A DNA stretch of 64,000 bases. Source: Phaeovulum sp. (GTDB taxonomy: Bacteria > Pseudomonadota > Alphaproteobacteria > Rhodobacterales > Rhodobacteraceae). The translations under genes and the position numbers were made by a program. A model generated the notes under the pieces. It was given only the letters and a program-made list of their open reading frames with translations. It was not told the DNA's origin and did not search any database. Location: the NCBI RefSeq assembly GCF_030684035.1, contig NZ_JAUXPI010000058.1:1-64000 (forward strand), read 5' to 3'. Each line of letters opens with the position of its first letter. The first letter of the stretch is position 1. Positions 28,070-36,166 of the stretch are shown here, piece after piece.

Positions 28070-28087
28070 AACCACCGCGATTGAAAA

Positions 28088-28113
28088 CGCCGCCCCCCGC
28101 GTGGGGAGCGGCG
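28088..28113. terminator. bidirectional hairpin between L,D-transpeptidase and binding protein
   Basis: CGCCGCCCCCC pairs imperfectly with GGGGAGCGGCG around a GCGT loop, with AAAA on one side and TTT on the other. It separates the convergent genes. Confidence 0.65.
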
Positions 28114-28135
28114 CATTTCGTTCCGAAGCCGGGGC

Positions 28136-29608
28136 TCAATCGACCCAGTGCACGGCGGTCAGATCATTCGCCTGGGTCGGCGAATTCTCCCAAAGCCCGA
28201 CGAGCTTGGCATTGGCGACGCCGGTCTTGGCCAACTGGAACAGATAGCCGTTGACATAGTCCTTGGCGATCATCTCCTGCGCCTGACGCAGCAATTCCGA
28301 ACGCGCAGTGGCGTCAGTGGTGCCTTTGAGCTTGTCGATGAGCGCCACGAATTCGGGCCGCGCGTATTGGAAATAATAGTCAGGCCGCGAATAGATATCG
28401 ATATCCATCGGCTCGGTATGGCTGACGATGGTCAGGTCAAAGTCCTTGCCACGGAACACCTGTTCCAGCCACTGCGCCCATTCGAGGTTGCTGATCTCGG
28501 TCTCGATCCCCACGGCGCGCAACTGCGCCGCGATGATTTCGCCACCGCGCCGCGCATAGGTGGGCGGCGGCAGCGCCAGCCGCAACTTGATGCCGCTCAG
28601 GCCTGCGTCGGCGAGGATCTTTTTCGCCATTTCCTGGTTATAGGCCGAAAGTCCGGTCAGATCGACATAGTCGGGGTTGTGCGGGGCAAAATGCGTGCCA
28701 ATCGGCGTGCCATAGCCGAACATCGCGCCGTCGATGATGTCTTGCCGGTTGATCGCATGGGCAATCGCCTCGCGCAGCTTCACATTGTCGAGCGGCGCGA
28801 CCTTGTTGTTCATCGCCAGAATGGTTTCGCCCTCGGTCGAGCCGACGATCACCTTGAAGCGCGGATCGGCGGCCAGAAGCGGCAGCGTTTCCGGCGCGGG
28901 GAAGTTCGGGAAGGCATCGACATCGCCCGCCATCATCGCGGCAAATGCCGCCGTCGGGTCCGAGATGAACCGGAATGTGGCGCGCGCAAGGGCCGGCTTG
29001 CCCCCCCAGTAGTCTTCGTTGGCGGTCAAGGTCACATGATCGCCCTGCACCCATTCGGAAAACACGAAGGGCCCGGTGCCGACCGGATTGGTGGCCAGCG
29101 TCGCGGCACTTTCGGGTGCCACGATCACCGCATCGCCCCAGGCCATTTTCCACGGGAAAGCACCATCCGGCTCTTTCAGGGTAATCACGATGTTGCCCAG
29201 CTCGAACACTTCAACCAGGTCAATTCCGGCGAACAGCGGCTTTTGCGCGTTGGTGCTGTCTTCGGCGCGGGCGCGGTTGAGACTGAACTCTACGTCATAG
29301 GCATCAAACGTGGTGCCGTCGTGGAATTTCACGTCCGAACGCAGAAAGAAGGTCCAGATCCTGCCATCCGCCGAAACTTCCCAGGCCTCGGCCAGCCCTG
29401 GAAGCACCGCGCCGTCAGCCCCAAATCGGGTCAGGCCTTCGAACACGTTTGCATAGACCACCTCATCAATCGCCGCTGCGGCCCCCGCAGTCGGGTCGAG
29501 GTTTGGCGGCTCCAGCACCATGCCCACGGTAATCGCATCGGGCGCGGCCCAAGCCATTCCGGTGCTCACAAGCAGCGCCGCAAACGCCGGTTTGAACAAG
29601 CTCTTCAT
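28136..29608 (-). CDS. peptide ABC transporter substrate-binding protein
   Basis: A 490-residue periplasmic binding protein of the SBP_bac_5 (DppA/OppA) family. Signal peptide MKSLFKPAFAALLVSTGMAWA is followed by the typical VGMVLEPPNLDPTAGAAAAI and VYANVFEGLTRF. The interior has KFHDGTTFDAYDVEFSLNRA and the lobe-closing REAIAHAINRQDIIDG. It captures the substrate delivered to the DppB/C-like permeases, and the M20 peptidase gene precedes it on the same strand. Substrate unknown; the neighbouring peptidase suggests a peptide or acylated amino acid. Confidence 0.93.
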   Translation of the reverse strand: MKSLFKPAFAALLVSTGMAWAAPDAITVGMVLEPPNLDPTAGAAAAIDEVVYANVFEGLTRFGADGAVLPGLAEAWEVSADGRIWTFFLRSDVKFHDGTTFDAYDVEFSLNRARAEDSTNAQKPLFAGIDLVEVFELGNIVITLKEPDGAFPWKMAWGDAVIVAPESAATLATNPVGTGPFVFSEWVQGDHVTLTANEDYWGGKPALARATFRFISDPTAAFAAMMAGDVDAFPNFPAPETLPLLAADPRFKVIVGSTEGETILAMNNKVAPLDNVKLREAIAHAINRQDIIDGAMFGYGTPIGTHFAPHNPDYVDLTGLSAYNQEMAKKILADAGLSGIKLRLALPPPTYARRGGEIIAAQLRAVGIETEISNLEWAQWLEQVFRGKDFDLTIVSHTEPMDIDIYSRPDYYFQYARPEFVALIDKLKGTTDATARSELLRQAQEMIAKDYVNGYLFQLAKTGVANAKLVGLWENSPTQANDLTAVHWVD

Positions 29609-29753
29609 GTATGTCTCCTTGTCTGACCCGAGTGCGCAGGCGCGTCTTCGGTCGGCCGCATGATTGCCCCGAACCCCCCGCCAATCAAGCCCAATGCACC
29701 AAGGGCCCGCCTTCGAAAAGAAATTTCCACCTGCGGAACGGCAGTTGCTGCAC

Positions 29754-31034
29754 TCACTGCGCCAACAACTCCGCCAGCACCAGCGCCATCACCCGCGCGC
29801 TGTCGGCCATGTCATCCACCCCCACCCATTCGTCGGGCTGATGCGCAAGGTCGAGCACGCCCGGCCCATAGGCGATGCAGTTTTTCAGCCGCCCGATGCG
29901 GTCGATGTGTTTCTGGTCATAGGTGCCGGGGGAAACCACATATTGCGCCTCGCGCCCCAGCACGCGCGCGATTGCCGCGGCGGTGCTGCGCACAATCGGC
30001 GCTTCGCGGTCGGTCATGCTCGGCTGCACCTCGAACATGTCGCGCACCTCATAGGCGAATGTCGGCCGCGCCGCCTTGACCCGCTCCAGCAGTGCCGTCA
30101 CCTCGCGCTTCACCTCGGCCACGTCCTCCTCGATCAGAAAGCGGCGGTCGATGATGATCCGGCAGCGGTCTGCAACGCAAGGCGCGGGCAGCCCGGTATT
30201 GCCTGCGGGCGGCTCTGCCTGCCCGCCGTGTATCGAGTTGATGTTGAGCGTCGATTGCCTGGCACCTTCGGGGATCACCGGCATTGCCGTGTGCTTGCCC
30301 GCCAGAAGCGGGTAAAGCGTCGCCTCGATCTCTTCCAGCACCGCGCCCATGTGGCGAATGGCCGAATCACCCAGGAATGGCATCGAGCCATGCGCGATCC
30401 GCCCCTTGGTCTCGATCTCGGCCCACCAGACGCCGCGATGGCCAAGGCAGATGCGGTCCTTGTGCAGGGGCTCGGGAATGATGACATGCTGCACCCGCTC
30501 GGGCGCGAACCAGCCCCGCTCGGCCAGATAGGCGACGCCGCCAAAGCCGCCCGATTCCTCATCCGCCGTGGCCGATATCTCGATTGCACCGCGAAAGCCG
30601 GGGCAGGCGGCAAGGAACGCCTCGGCGGCGATGATGCTGGCGGCAAGCCCGCCCTTCATGTCGCAGGCACCGCGGCCGTAAATGCGCCCGCCGTCCAGCT
30701 CGCCGCCAAACGGGTCGCGGCTCCAGCCGTGGCCCACTTCGACCACATCATGATGGCTGTTGAAATGCACGCAATCGCCCGGCCCGCCGCCCTCACGCCG
30801 CGCGATCAGGTTCCAGCGGGGAAATTGTTCGCTGTCGCCCGGTGCCCCCTCCGCGCGCACCATCGAAACGGCAAAGCCCTGCGGCTCCAGCCTTGCGGCG
30901 AGGTAGTCGCAAATCTCGCGGTAGTGCTGCCCCGGCGGATTGAGTGTCGGGATCCGGATCAGTTCTTGCGTCAGCGCGATCAGGCTTTCGCGGCGCGCGG
31001 CGATTTCGGCGTAAATGGCGGCAGTTTGGTCCAT
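29754..31034 (-). CDS. M20 family metallopeptidase (ArgE/DapE type)
   Basis: A 426-residue dinuclear-zinc hydrolase. Metal and catalytic motifs are present: FNSHHDVV (first His and Asp ligand region, near residue 92), GRGACDMKGGLAA (bridging Asp near 125), and catalytic Glu in ADEESGGFGG near 160; a distal His ligand lies in LAHQPDEW. The family removes acyl or peptide bonds from amino acids. It sits just upstream of the ABC binding-protein gene on the same strand (about 145 bases apart) and likely processes the imported substrate. Confidence 0.9.
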   Translation of the reverse strand: MDQTAAIYAEIAARRESLIALTQELIRIPTLNPPGQHYREICDYLAARLEPQGFAVSMVRAEGAPGDSEQFPRWNLIARREGGGPGDCVHFNSHHDVVEVGHGWSRDPFGGELDGGRIYGRGACDMKGGLAASIIAAEAFLAACPGFRGAIEISATADEESGGFGGVAYLAERGWFAPERVQHVIIPEPLHKDRICLGHRGVWWAEIETKGRIAHGSMPFLGDSAIRHMGAVLEEIEATLYPLLAGKHTAMPVIPEGARQSTLNINSIHGGQAEPPAGNTGLPAPCVADRCRIIIDRRFLIEEDVAEVKREVTALLERVKAARPTFAYEVRDMFEVQPSMTDREAPIVRSTAAAIARVLGREAQYVVSPGTYDQKHIDRIGRLKNCIAYGPGVLDLAHQPDEWVGVDDMADSARVMALVLAELLAQ

Positions 31035-31180
31035 GTTGAAACGCTAGCGCCGCTGCCCGCCCCCCGCAACCGAAAGCGGTAGCGGGCGGGGCCGGATTTC
31101 GCTAGCTTTTCACCGGGCAGATCTGGAAATGCGATGCGACGCGCACCAGATTGTGAAGGTCGTTAACATTGGAGGCACCG

Positions 31181-32257
31181 ATGCCGAGTTTTGAGGCGCA
31201 GATCGAGGAAAGCCAGAAGCAGGTGGCCGAAACCCAGGCCCGCATGGCCGCGCTGACCGCGCGGATCGAGGCGGCAAGGGTCAAGGCCGAGGCCGGGCAG
31301 GACATCACGCTTGACATCGAAAACGCCACGCTGACCGATGTGCAGGCGCATGCCGACCTGATGAACGCCAATATCGCCGAGCTTATCATGGGCCTTGACG
31401 ATGTGACCGCCGGGTTTTCGCGCGATTTCGACCAGATGCGCACCAAGACCGGTTGGGAAAGCTTCGTTGGCGTCTTCGCGCGTGGAAAATCGGAAGCGAT
31501 GCGGCAAGAGCGGCTGCGCACCGCCAGCATCGACGCCAAACTGCAAGACCTGATCGGCAAATCCGATGTGATCGTGCGGCTGCTGGAAGGCCAGCTTGCG
31601 GAACTGAACACCCAAAAGGCACGCGTCGAAACCAACCTGACCGACACGCTTGCCGATCGCGAGGCCACCGTGGCGGCGCTGGAATCGGTGCGCGCCGAGA
31701 TTGAGGCGCTCGACCCGAAGATCATCGAATTGGAAAACAAGATCGCGGTGGAACAGGACGCGGCGGCGCGCACGCGGTTGGAGAGCGAACTGGCCGACCT
31801 CAACGTGCGCCACAACGCCTTGGTGCAGGACGAGCAGGTGAAGCTCGCCAAAAGCCAGACGCTGGAGCGCTACATCGAAAAGGGCAAGACCTGGGTGGAT
31901 AGCCTGCAAAATCAGGCCGCGACGCAAATGGTGCTGATCAACAAGCTCGCCACCGATACCAAGCAGCGCGTGGTGCTCTATGACGCGCTGACCAAATCGC
32001 TGAAAACCGCGCAGCAGCAGGACGTGGCACACCGCATCAACGAAATCGGCGTGCAGACCGACCAGGAGGCGCAGACCGCGATGGCGGGCATTGGCGCCGC
32101 CACCAACCAGCGTATGGCCGAAATGCTGGAAGCCCACGAAGGCCACATGGTCTTCGCCCGCAAGGTGCTGGAGCAAAAGGCGAAAGCCGACGAACGCTTT
32201 GCCCGCCGCTTCGCCGCGATCGTCGAAAAACACGACAAGAACCTTTATGGTGGCTGA
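31181..32257 (+). CDS. long coiled-coil protein of the AAA+ operon
   Basis: A 358-residue protein that is almost all helical, with heptad-rich coiled coil from about residue 3 to 55 and again from about 130 to 230, and a final helical region. No membrane segment or signal peptide. The ATG has GGAGGC five bases upstream; a TTG ten bases earlier is less likely. Its overall layout is reminiscent of TelA-type helical proteins, but I see no diagnostic motif. It overlaps the next gene and heads the operon that contains a AAA+ ATPase and two membrane proteins. Function unknown. Confidence 0.75.
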   Translation: MPSFEAQIEESQKQVAETQARMAALTARIEAARVKAEAGQDITLDIENATLTDVQAHADLMNANIAELIMGLDDVTAGFSRDFDQMRTKTGWESFVGVFARGKSEAMRQERLRTASIDAKLQDLIGKSDVIVRLLEGQLAELNTQKARVETNLTDTLADREATVAALESVRAEIEALDPKIIELENKIAVEQDAAARTRLESELADLNVRHNALVQDEQVKLAKSQTLERYIEKGKTWVDSLQNQAATQMVLINKLATDTKQRVVLYDALTKSLKTAQQQDVAHRINEIGVQTDQEAQTAMAGIGAATNQRMAEMLEAHEGHMVFARKVLEQKAKADERFARRFAAIVEKHDKNLYGG

Positions 32258-33377
32258 AGCAAACCTGACCCGCGACCACAAGCGGCTGGATGATGACCTT
32301 GCCGCGCGGCGCTACTTTGCCAAGTTCGACCGCATCACCCGGCTCTTGGTGTCGGTGGCCGGTGCGATGGAGGCTGACCGATCCCTGAGCCGCCGCGATA
32401 CCGGCGTGCTCGCGGGCTATGTGAACGCAATATCGGCCAGCTTCCGGGCGCTATCGCTCAAATACCTGGTTTCGGGGCGTGTCGACGGGCTTCTGGCCAA
32501 GCACCTGACGATCGATCTGCACGAAAGCGGTTTTCCGATTTATCAGGAACTGGCGAGCATGGCGAATGACGCGGCGCAGGCGGCGCTGCATCTGCGCGGC
32601 ATTGCGGCGGTGGCCGAGATCAAGGACGAGATGATCCGCCAGATTGTCGGTGCCCGCGAAATACCCACCAGGCTGCAATATGCATTGAGCCAGCGGCTTT
32701 ATTACGAGACGCTGGCCAAGGGCGGGCTCTACTGGCCGCAAATGCACCCGACCGCGCAATGGCTGGCCGACCTGCCGAAAGGGCGGCGCAGCTACCTTCT
32801 GCACTGGGCGGTTTATGACAGCCAGCTCAACGTGCCGGTGGTCTATCTGCTGGAAGCCGAAGACAGCGGCAGGCGTGCGCTGCCGCTCGATCAGGGGCGC
32901 TGGCCGCAGGTGCAGGCACATCTTCTGGCGCAATCGCTGGGCGGGCTGAAGCTGGTCACCATCGCGGGCGGGTTCGATGCAGACTTTGACGACCTGCACC
33001 CCAAACGCCTGCGCCGCATCCACCTTGGCCCGATGTATTCGAGCGTCTACACCCTGCAAACCGGCCCGATCCGCGAGGTGCTGGAAGAGGCGCATGCGCC
33101 CGAAGGCGAAGACTGGGCGCTGGCCTGGGCGGTGGAAGAGCTTGAGAGCGAGCGGGTAGAATGGGAAAAGGGATGGTTCAGCCAGACCGAGCGCCAGGTA
33201 TTCCGGCTTGACCCGTTTTCCGGGCGCGGTGCCGACCTCGGGGCAACCCGGCTGGCGCGGTCGATCATTCTGCCGCAGCGCCCGTTTCAGGTGCTGGCCG
33301 AAAAGGACCCCGAAGGGTTCCGCGAGGTGCGCAAGTTCGTGGTCGGGCGCGAGGGGCGGGTGCTGGTTTACAACTAG
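32247..33377 (+). CDS. uncharacterised protein of the AAA+ operon
   Basis: A 376-residue soluble protein that begins inside the preceding coding region (ATGG, out of frame, overlapping by 11 bases). The first 150 residues are helical (RDHKRLDDDLAARRYFAKFD, then KYLVSGRVDGLLAKHL); the second half has mixed character with HWAVYDSQLNVPVVYLLEAE and RRIHLGPMYSSVYTLQ. I recognise no family. Translational coupling to the coiled-coil protein argues that the two act together. Confidence 0.72.
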   Translation: MVAEANLTRDHKRLDDDLAARRYFAKFDRITRLLVSVAGAMEADRSLSRRDTGVLAGYVNAISASFRALSLKYLVSGRVDGLLAKHLTIDLHESGFPIYQELASMANDAAQAALHLRGIAAVAEIKDEMIRQIVGAREIPTRLQYALSQRLYYETLAKGGLYWPQMHPTAQWLADLPKGRRSYLLHWAVYDSQLNVPVVYLLEAEDSGRRALPLDQGRWPQVQAHLLAQSLGGLKLVTIAGGFDADFDDLHPKRLRRIHLGPMYSSVYTLQTGPIREVLEEAHAPEGEDWALAWAVEELESERVEWEKGWFSQTERQVFRLDPFSGRGADLGATRLARSIILPQRPFQVLAEKDPEGFREVRKFVVGREGRVLVYN

Positions 33378-33389
33378 GCCGGGGCAAGG

Positions 33390-33450
33390 CCGGGGGTTTT
33401 CCACCCCCGGACCCCCGGAGGATATTTCTGCTGAAGCAATTGCAGGGAAT
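33390..33450. repeat. dispersed intergenic repeat family, copy 3
   Basis: A hairpin CCGGGGGT/ACCCCCGG is followed by CCCGGAGGATATTTCTGCTG and AAGCA, matching the GGATATTT...CTGAAGCA family. It lies inside the operon, between the second gene and the AAA+ gene, so it may reduce but evidently does not block downstream transcription. Confidence 0.75.
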
Positions 33451-33455
33451 TCGAG

Positions 33456-35390
33456 ATGAGCATGCCGCGCGACGAGATGGAGCTGAAGGAAGAGGCGATC
33501 CGGGCACATTATGCCGCGGCGGCGGCACTGCTCGCCGGGCTTGACCACGCGCCGCGGCTGGCGAAGGCGATAGCGATAGAGCCGGTGGCGGAACGCTCGC
33601 CCGGCATCGGCGCGCGGCCGCGGTTCCGCTCGACCACGCCGGGGCTGGTGACGCGTTCCGTGGCGCGCGCCGAAGGGGTGCGGCTGGCCGAGCGGGTGCT
33701 GGCGGTGGGCGGCGACGATCTGCCGGGGCCGATGCGCGCCGCGGTGGTGCAAGGGCTGCGCCGGGCGTTGGCGATTGCGCTGGCGGTGGGCGAGGAATTT
33801 GCAACGGCGACGGGCCTCGCGGAACTGAAAAAGGCCAATCTGGAAGCGCGGCTGCCGGGCGCGAAGGCGGGCGAGTTTGGCGAGTTGCTGAGTGCCGAGG
33901 CGCTGGCGGTGCTCTCGGTTTTCGCCAATGCCACGGCGTTTCTGCTGGCACCGCAGGCTAGCGAGGTGACGGTCGAGGTTGGGGCGGTCGAGGAGATATT
34001 GACCGACAACGCCAGCCTCGCGCTGCACGGCGCGCTTTGGGAGCTGGATCAGGACATCGCCGCCTTCTCCAGCGACGAGGCGCGGTTGGTGGCGGTGGTG
34101 CTGGCCTATGCCGAGCAGTTGATGGAAAAGCTGCGGCTGCGCGCCGAAAGTGCGCCACGGCTCGGGGCGTTCACCGGTGCCAACTGGCGGGTGGCGGCAG
34201 ATGATTTTCCGATCGCGGGGTTTGCCCCGGCGCGCAAGGCCAAGGGCACGACGCTCAGCATGGCGTTCAAGAAGCCCAATGAGGTGGTCGGGAACCACAT
34301 CGCCAAATACCAGTCGATGCGGCTGGCGAAGATGCTGATGGCCTATGATTTCGACCGCCGCCTGAACCCTTTTGCCGAAATGGGCGGCTTCATCTTCACC
34401 TTCATGGGCGACGGCAAGCCGGGCACCGGCAAGACCACGCTCATTCAGATGATGGCGGGATTGCTGAACGATTACTGCAAGGTGGCGGGCTACCCGTTCC
34501 GCTACCAGAACCTGAGCATCGACAATGTCGACAGCTATCAGGGCAAGTCGGGGCAGAACGCCAAGGCCTTCATCACCTCGGTGATGGACCCGGCGGTGAT
34601 CGGCTTTGGCACGGTCGATGACATCGATCAGGTGGCGGGCAAGCGCGGTGATCGGCAAAGCTCCACCGGCCAGCAGGAAATAACCGCGGTGCTGATGGAG
34701 GCCTTTGCCGGGGCCAACACCGTGGTGCGCGGCAATTGCACGTTCGGGATGTTCTCGAACTACCCCGAGAATGTCGACGATGCCTTGCGCCAGCGGGCCG
34801 GGGCGCGGTTTCTGGTCGACGGGCCGCAAAGCCGCGAGGATTACATCGACATTCTGGCGCTGCTGCTGGGGCGCAACCACACCATCCCCTTGGGCGAGCA
34901 CGATCTTTACGGCGCTCAGGAGATCCGGCGTGCGGTGGCGGAAAGCTTCGAGCGGCACGGGCGGCCGCAAGAGGCGGGGCTGGTGACGGTGTGGCAGGCG
35001 GTGGAAGGGCGGCTGGGGCGGCTTGATACGCTGGCCAAATTGGGGGCGTATCTGAAGGCCATTCAGGAGGCCGACCCGCGCTTTACCGGCCGCGCGGTCA
35101 AGAACATCACCGATGCGGTCAAGGTGCGGGCGATGGATTTCGAGTTGCCCGATCTCTGGATGGAAGACCCCGAGCTGTTCCTGTTTCGAGATTACGACGC
35201 CAAACGCGCGATGATCGCCGATCTGCGCACGCCGATCACGGTGGAAATGGTGGTGCAGGAAATCAACCGCTACGCCGACAGCGAGTTCCGCTATGCCGAC
35301 AAGTCGGACGAGGCGGCGATTGAAGGGGCGGTGCGGGACATGCGGCGGATGGAAGAGGCGAAGCGAAGGTATCTGGAGGGGCGGGGGTGA
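33456..35390 (+). CDS. AAA+ ATPase, uncharacterised
   Basis: A 644-residue ATPase. A helical N-terminal part (about 1-240) precedes the AAA+ module: Walker A GDGKPGTGKTTL at about 318-329, Walker B GFGTVDDID at about 383-391 (D-D-I-D variant of the DE box), and the sensor/arginine-finger region NVDDALRQRAGARF at about 437-450. The C-terminal helical part ends in a charged coiled coil (RRMEEAKRRYLEGRG). The central protein of a seven-gene unit with coiled-coil and membrane proteins. It is soluble. The 3' end abuts a low-GC gene that starts on the stop codon. Probable role: remodelling motor acting on a membrane-associated partner. Confidence 0.82.
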   Translation: MSMPRDEMELKEEAIRAHYAAAAALLAGLDHAPRLAKAIAIEPVAERSPGIGARPRFRSTTPGLVTRSVARAEGVRLAERVLAVGGDDLPGPMRAAVVQGLRRALAIALAVGEEFATATGLAELKKANLEARLPGAKAGEFGELLSAEALAVLSVFANATAFLLAPQASEVTVEVGAVEEILTDNASLALHGALWELDQDIAAFSSDEARLVAVVLAYAEQLMEKLRLRAESAPRLGAFTGANWRVAADDFPIAGFAPARKAKGTTLSMAFKKPNEVVGNHIAKYQSMRLAKMLMAYDFDRRLNPFAEMGGFIFTFMGDGKPGTGKTTLIQMMAGLLNDYCKVAGYPFRYQNLSIDNVDSYQGKSGQNAKAFITSVMDPAVIGFGTVDDIDQVAGKRGDRQSSTGQQEITAVLMEAFAGANTVVRGNCTFGMFSNYPENVDDALRQRAGARFLVDGPQSREDYIDILALLLGRNHTIPLGEHDLYGAQEIRRAVAESFERHGRPQEAGLVTVWQAVEGRLGRLDTLAKLGAYLKAIQEADPRFTGRAVKNITDAVKVRAMDFELPDLWMEDPELFLFRDYDAKRAMIADLRTPITVEMVVQEINRYADSEFRYADKSDEAAIEGAVRDMRRMEEAKRRYLEGRG

Positions 35391-35992
35391 TGTGTGCAAT
35401 TTGGAGTGTCATTGCGGATTGGGTTGTAGCTATTGCTGCATTACTTGGTGCCATAGCGGCGTGTCTGGGTGTCAATACTTGGAAAAAACAGAATGAATGG
35501 CAGGCAAACAGGGACTTGGTTCAAAGGCTCGTTATTGCGCTTGGTGTCTATCGAAGCGCCGTCCTGTCGGCGCGTAGGCCCGTAACGGATCGGGAAACTA
35601 GCGTCGGCGATTTGGATTCTGATACCGTTCCGGATGACGTAAGCGATAAGGGGCTCTACGCCGCATTCGTGACTCGACTCAAACAGATCAGAGAGGCGCG
35701 CAACGAACTGGATGGCCTGTTTCTTGAGACAGATGCGTTCTGGAAACCTGCCATAAGGTCAAAGTTTGAGGCGATTACCAAACAAGAAATCGACCTCACG
35801 CTCGGCGTCGACAACTTGCTCAACAGTCTGCGTGAAGATGACCCCGACACCGCGCGTGGATTTGCAGAGTTGATTGATGAGAGGGTGCTTTACGATAAGC
35901 TTTCCGATAGCGACGAGTTTCGCGCCAAGTTTGATAAGACACTGAGCGACGTGCATTCCTATTTGGCGGCGAAGGTGGGGAAATTGAAATGA
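35390..35992 (+). CDS. low-GC membrane-anchored protein inserted in the AAA+ operon
   Basis: A 200-residue protein with one N-terminal membrane helix (about residues 4-28, IWSVIADWVVAIAALLGAI region) and a long helical cytoplasmic body ending AAKVGKLK. The ATG overlaps the stop of the ATPase gene (TGATG). The base composition is clearly A+T-richer than the operon on either side, and a 90-bp structured repeat follows 54 bases after the stop, as behind the DUF2513 pair in pheST. No family recognised. It is probably a recent passenger in the operon rather than a core component. Confidence 0.7.
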   Translation: MCAIWSVIADWVVAIAALLGAIAACLGVNTWKKQNEWQANRDLVQRLVIALGVYRSAVLSARRPVTDRETSVGDLDSDTVPDDVSDKGLYAAFVTRLKQIREARNELDGLFLETDAFWKPAIRSKFEAITKQEIDLTLGVDNLLNSLREDDPDTARGFAELIDERVLYDKLSDSDEFRAKFDKTLSDVHSYLAAKVGKLK

Positions 35993-36046
35993 GTCGGTTG
36001 GGAAAGGCGGCTCGCAATTGTCGCGCAGGTGCGCAATCCGAATCAT

Positions 36047-36136
36047 CCTTCCGCCCGTGCGCCAGCACGGGCAGCGCCCGAACCGCCCCCACGGGGCGGG
36101 CGCTTTACGCCCACCCCTCGGTTCGGGCGCTGCCCT
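36047..36136. repeat. 90-bp structured palindromic repeat, copy 2
   Basis: Matches 5743-5832 over its whole length with five substitutions. Hairpin A is CCCGTGC-GCCA-GCACGGG here, differing from copy 1 at two positions on each arm so that both pairs are kept. The fifth change is in a loop (CTTTA versus CTTCA). The 17-bp outer stem is unchanged. It lies between the low-GC gene and the next operon gene. Confidence 0.9.
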
Positions 36137-36166
36137 TCGCACTTTGCGGCACCGTAAGGTAACCCC

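Noticed and set aside
32451-35399. Antisense frame of about 980 codons across the AAA+ gene
   Set aside because: Composition is Arg/His/Pro-rich, typical of a shadow frame; the sense strand has a clear AAA+ ATPase.
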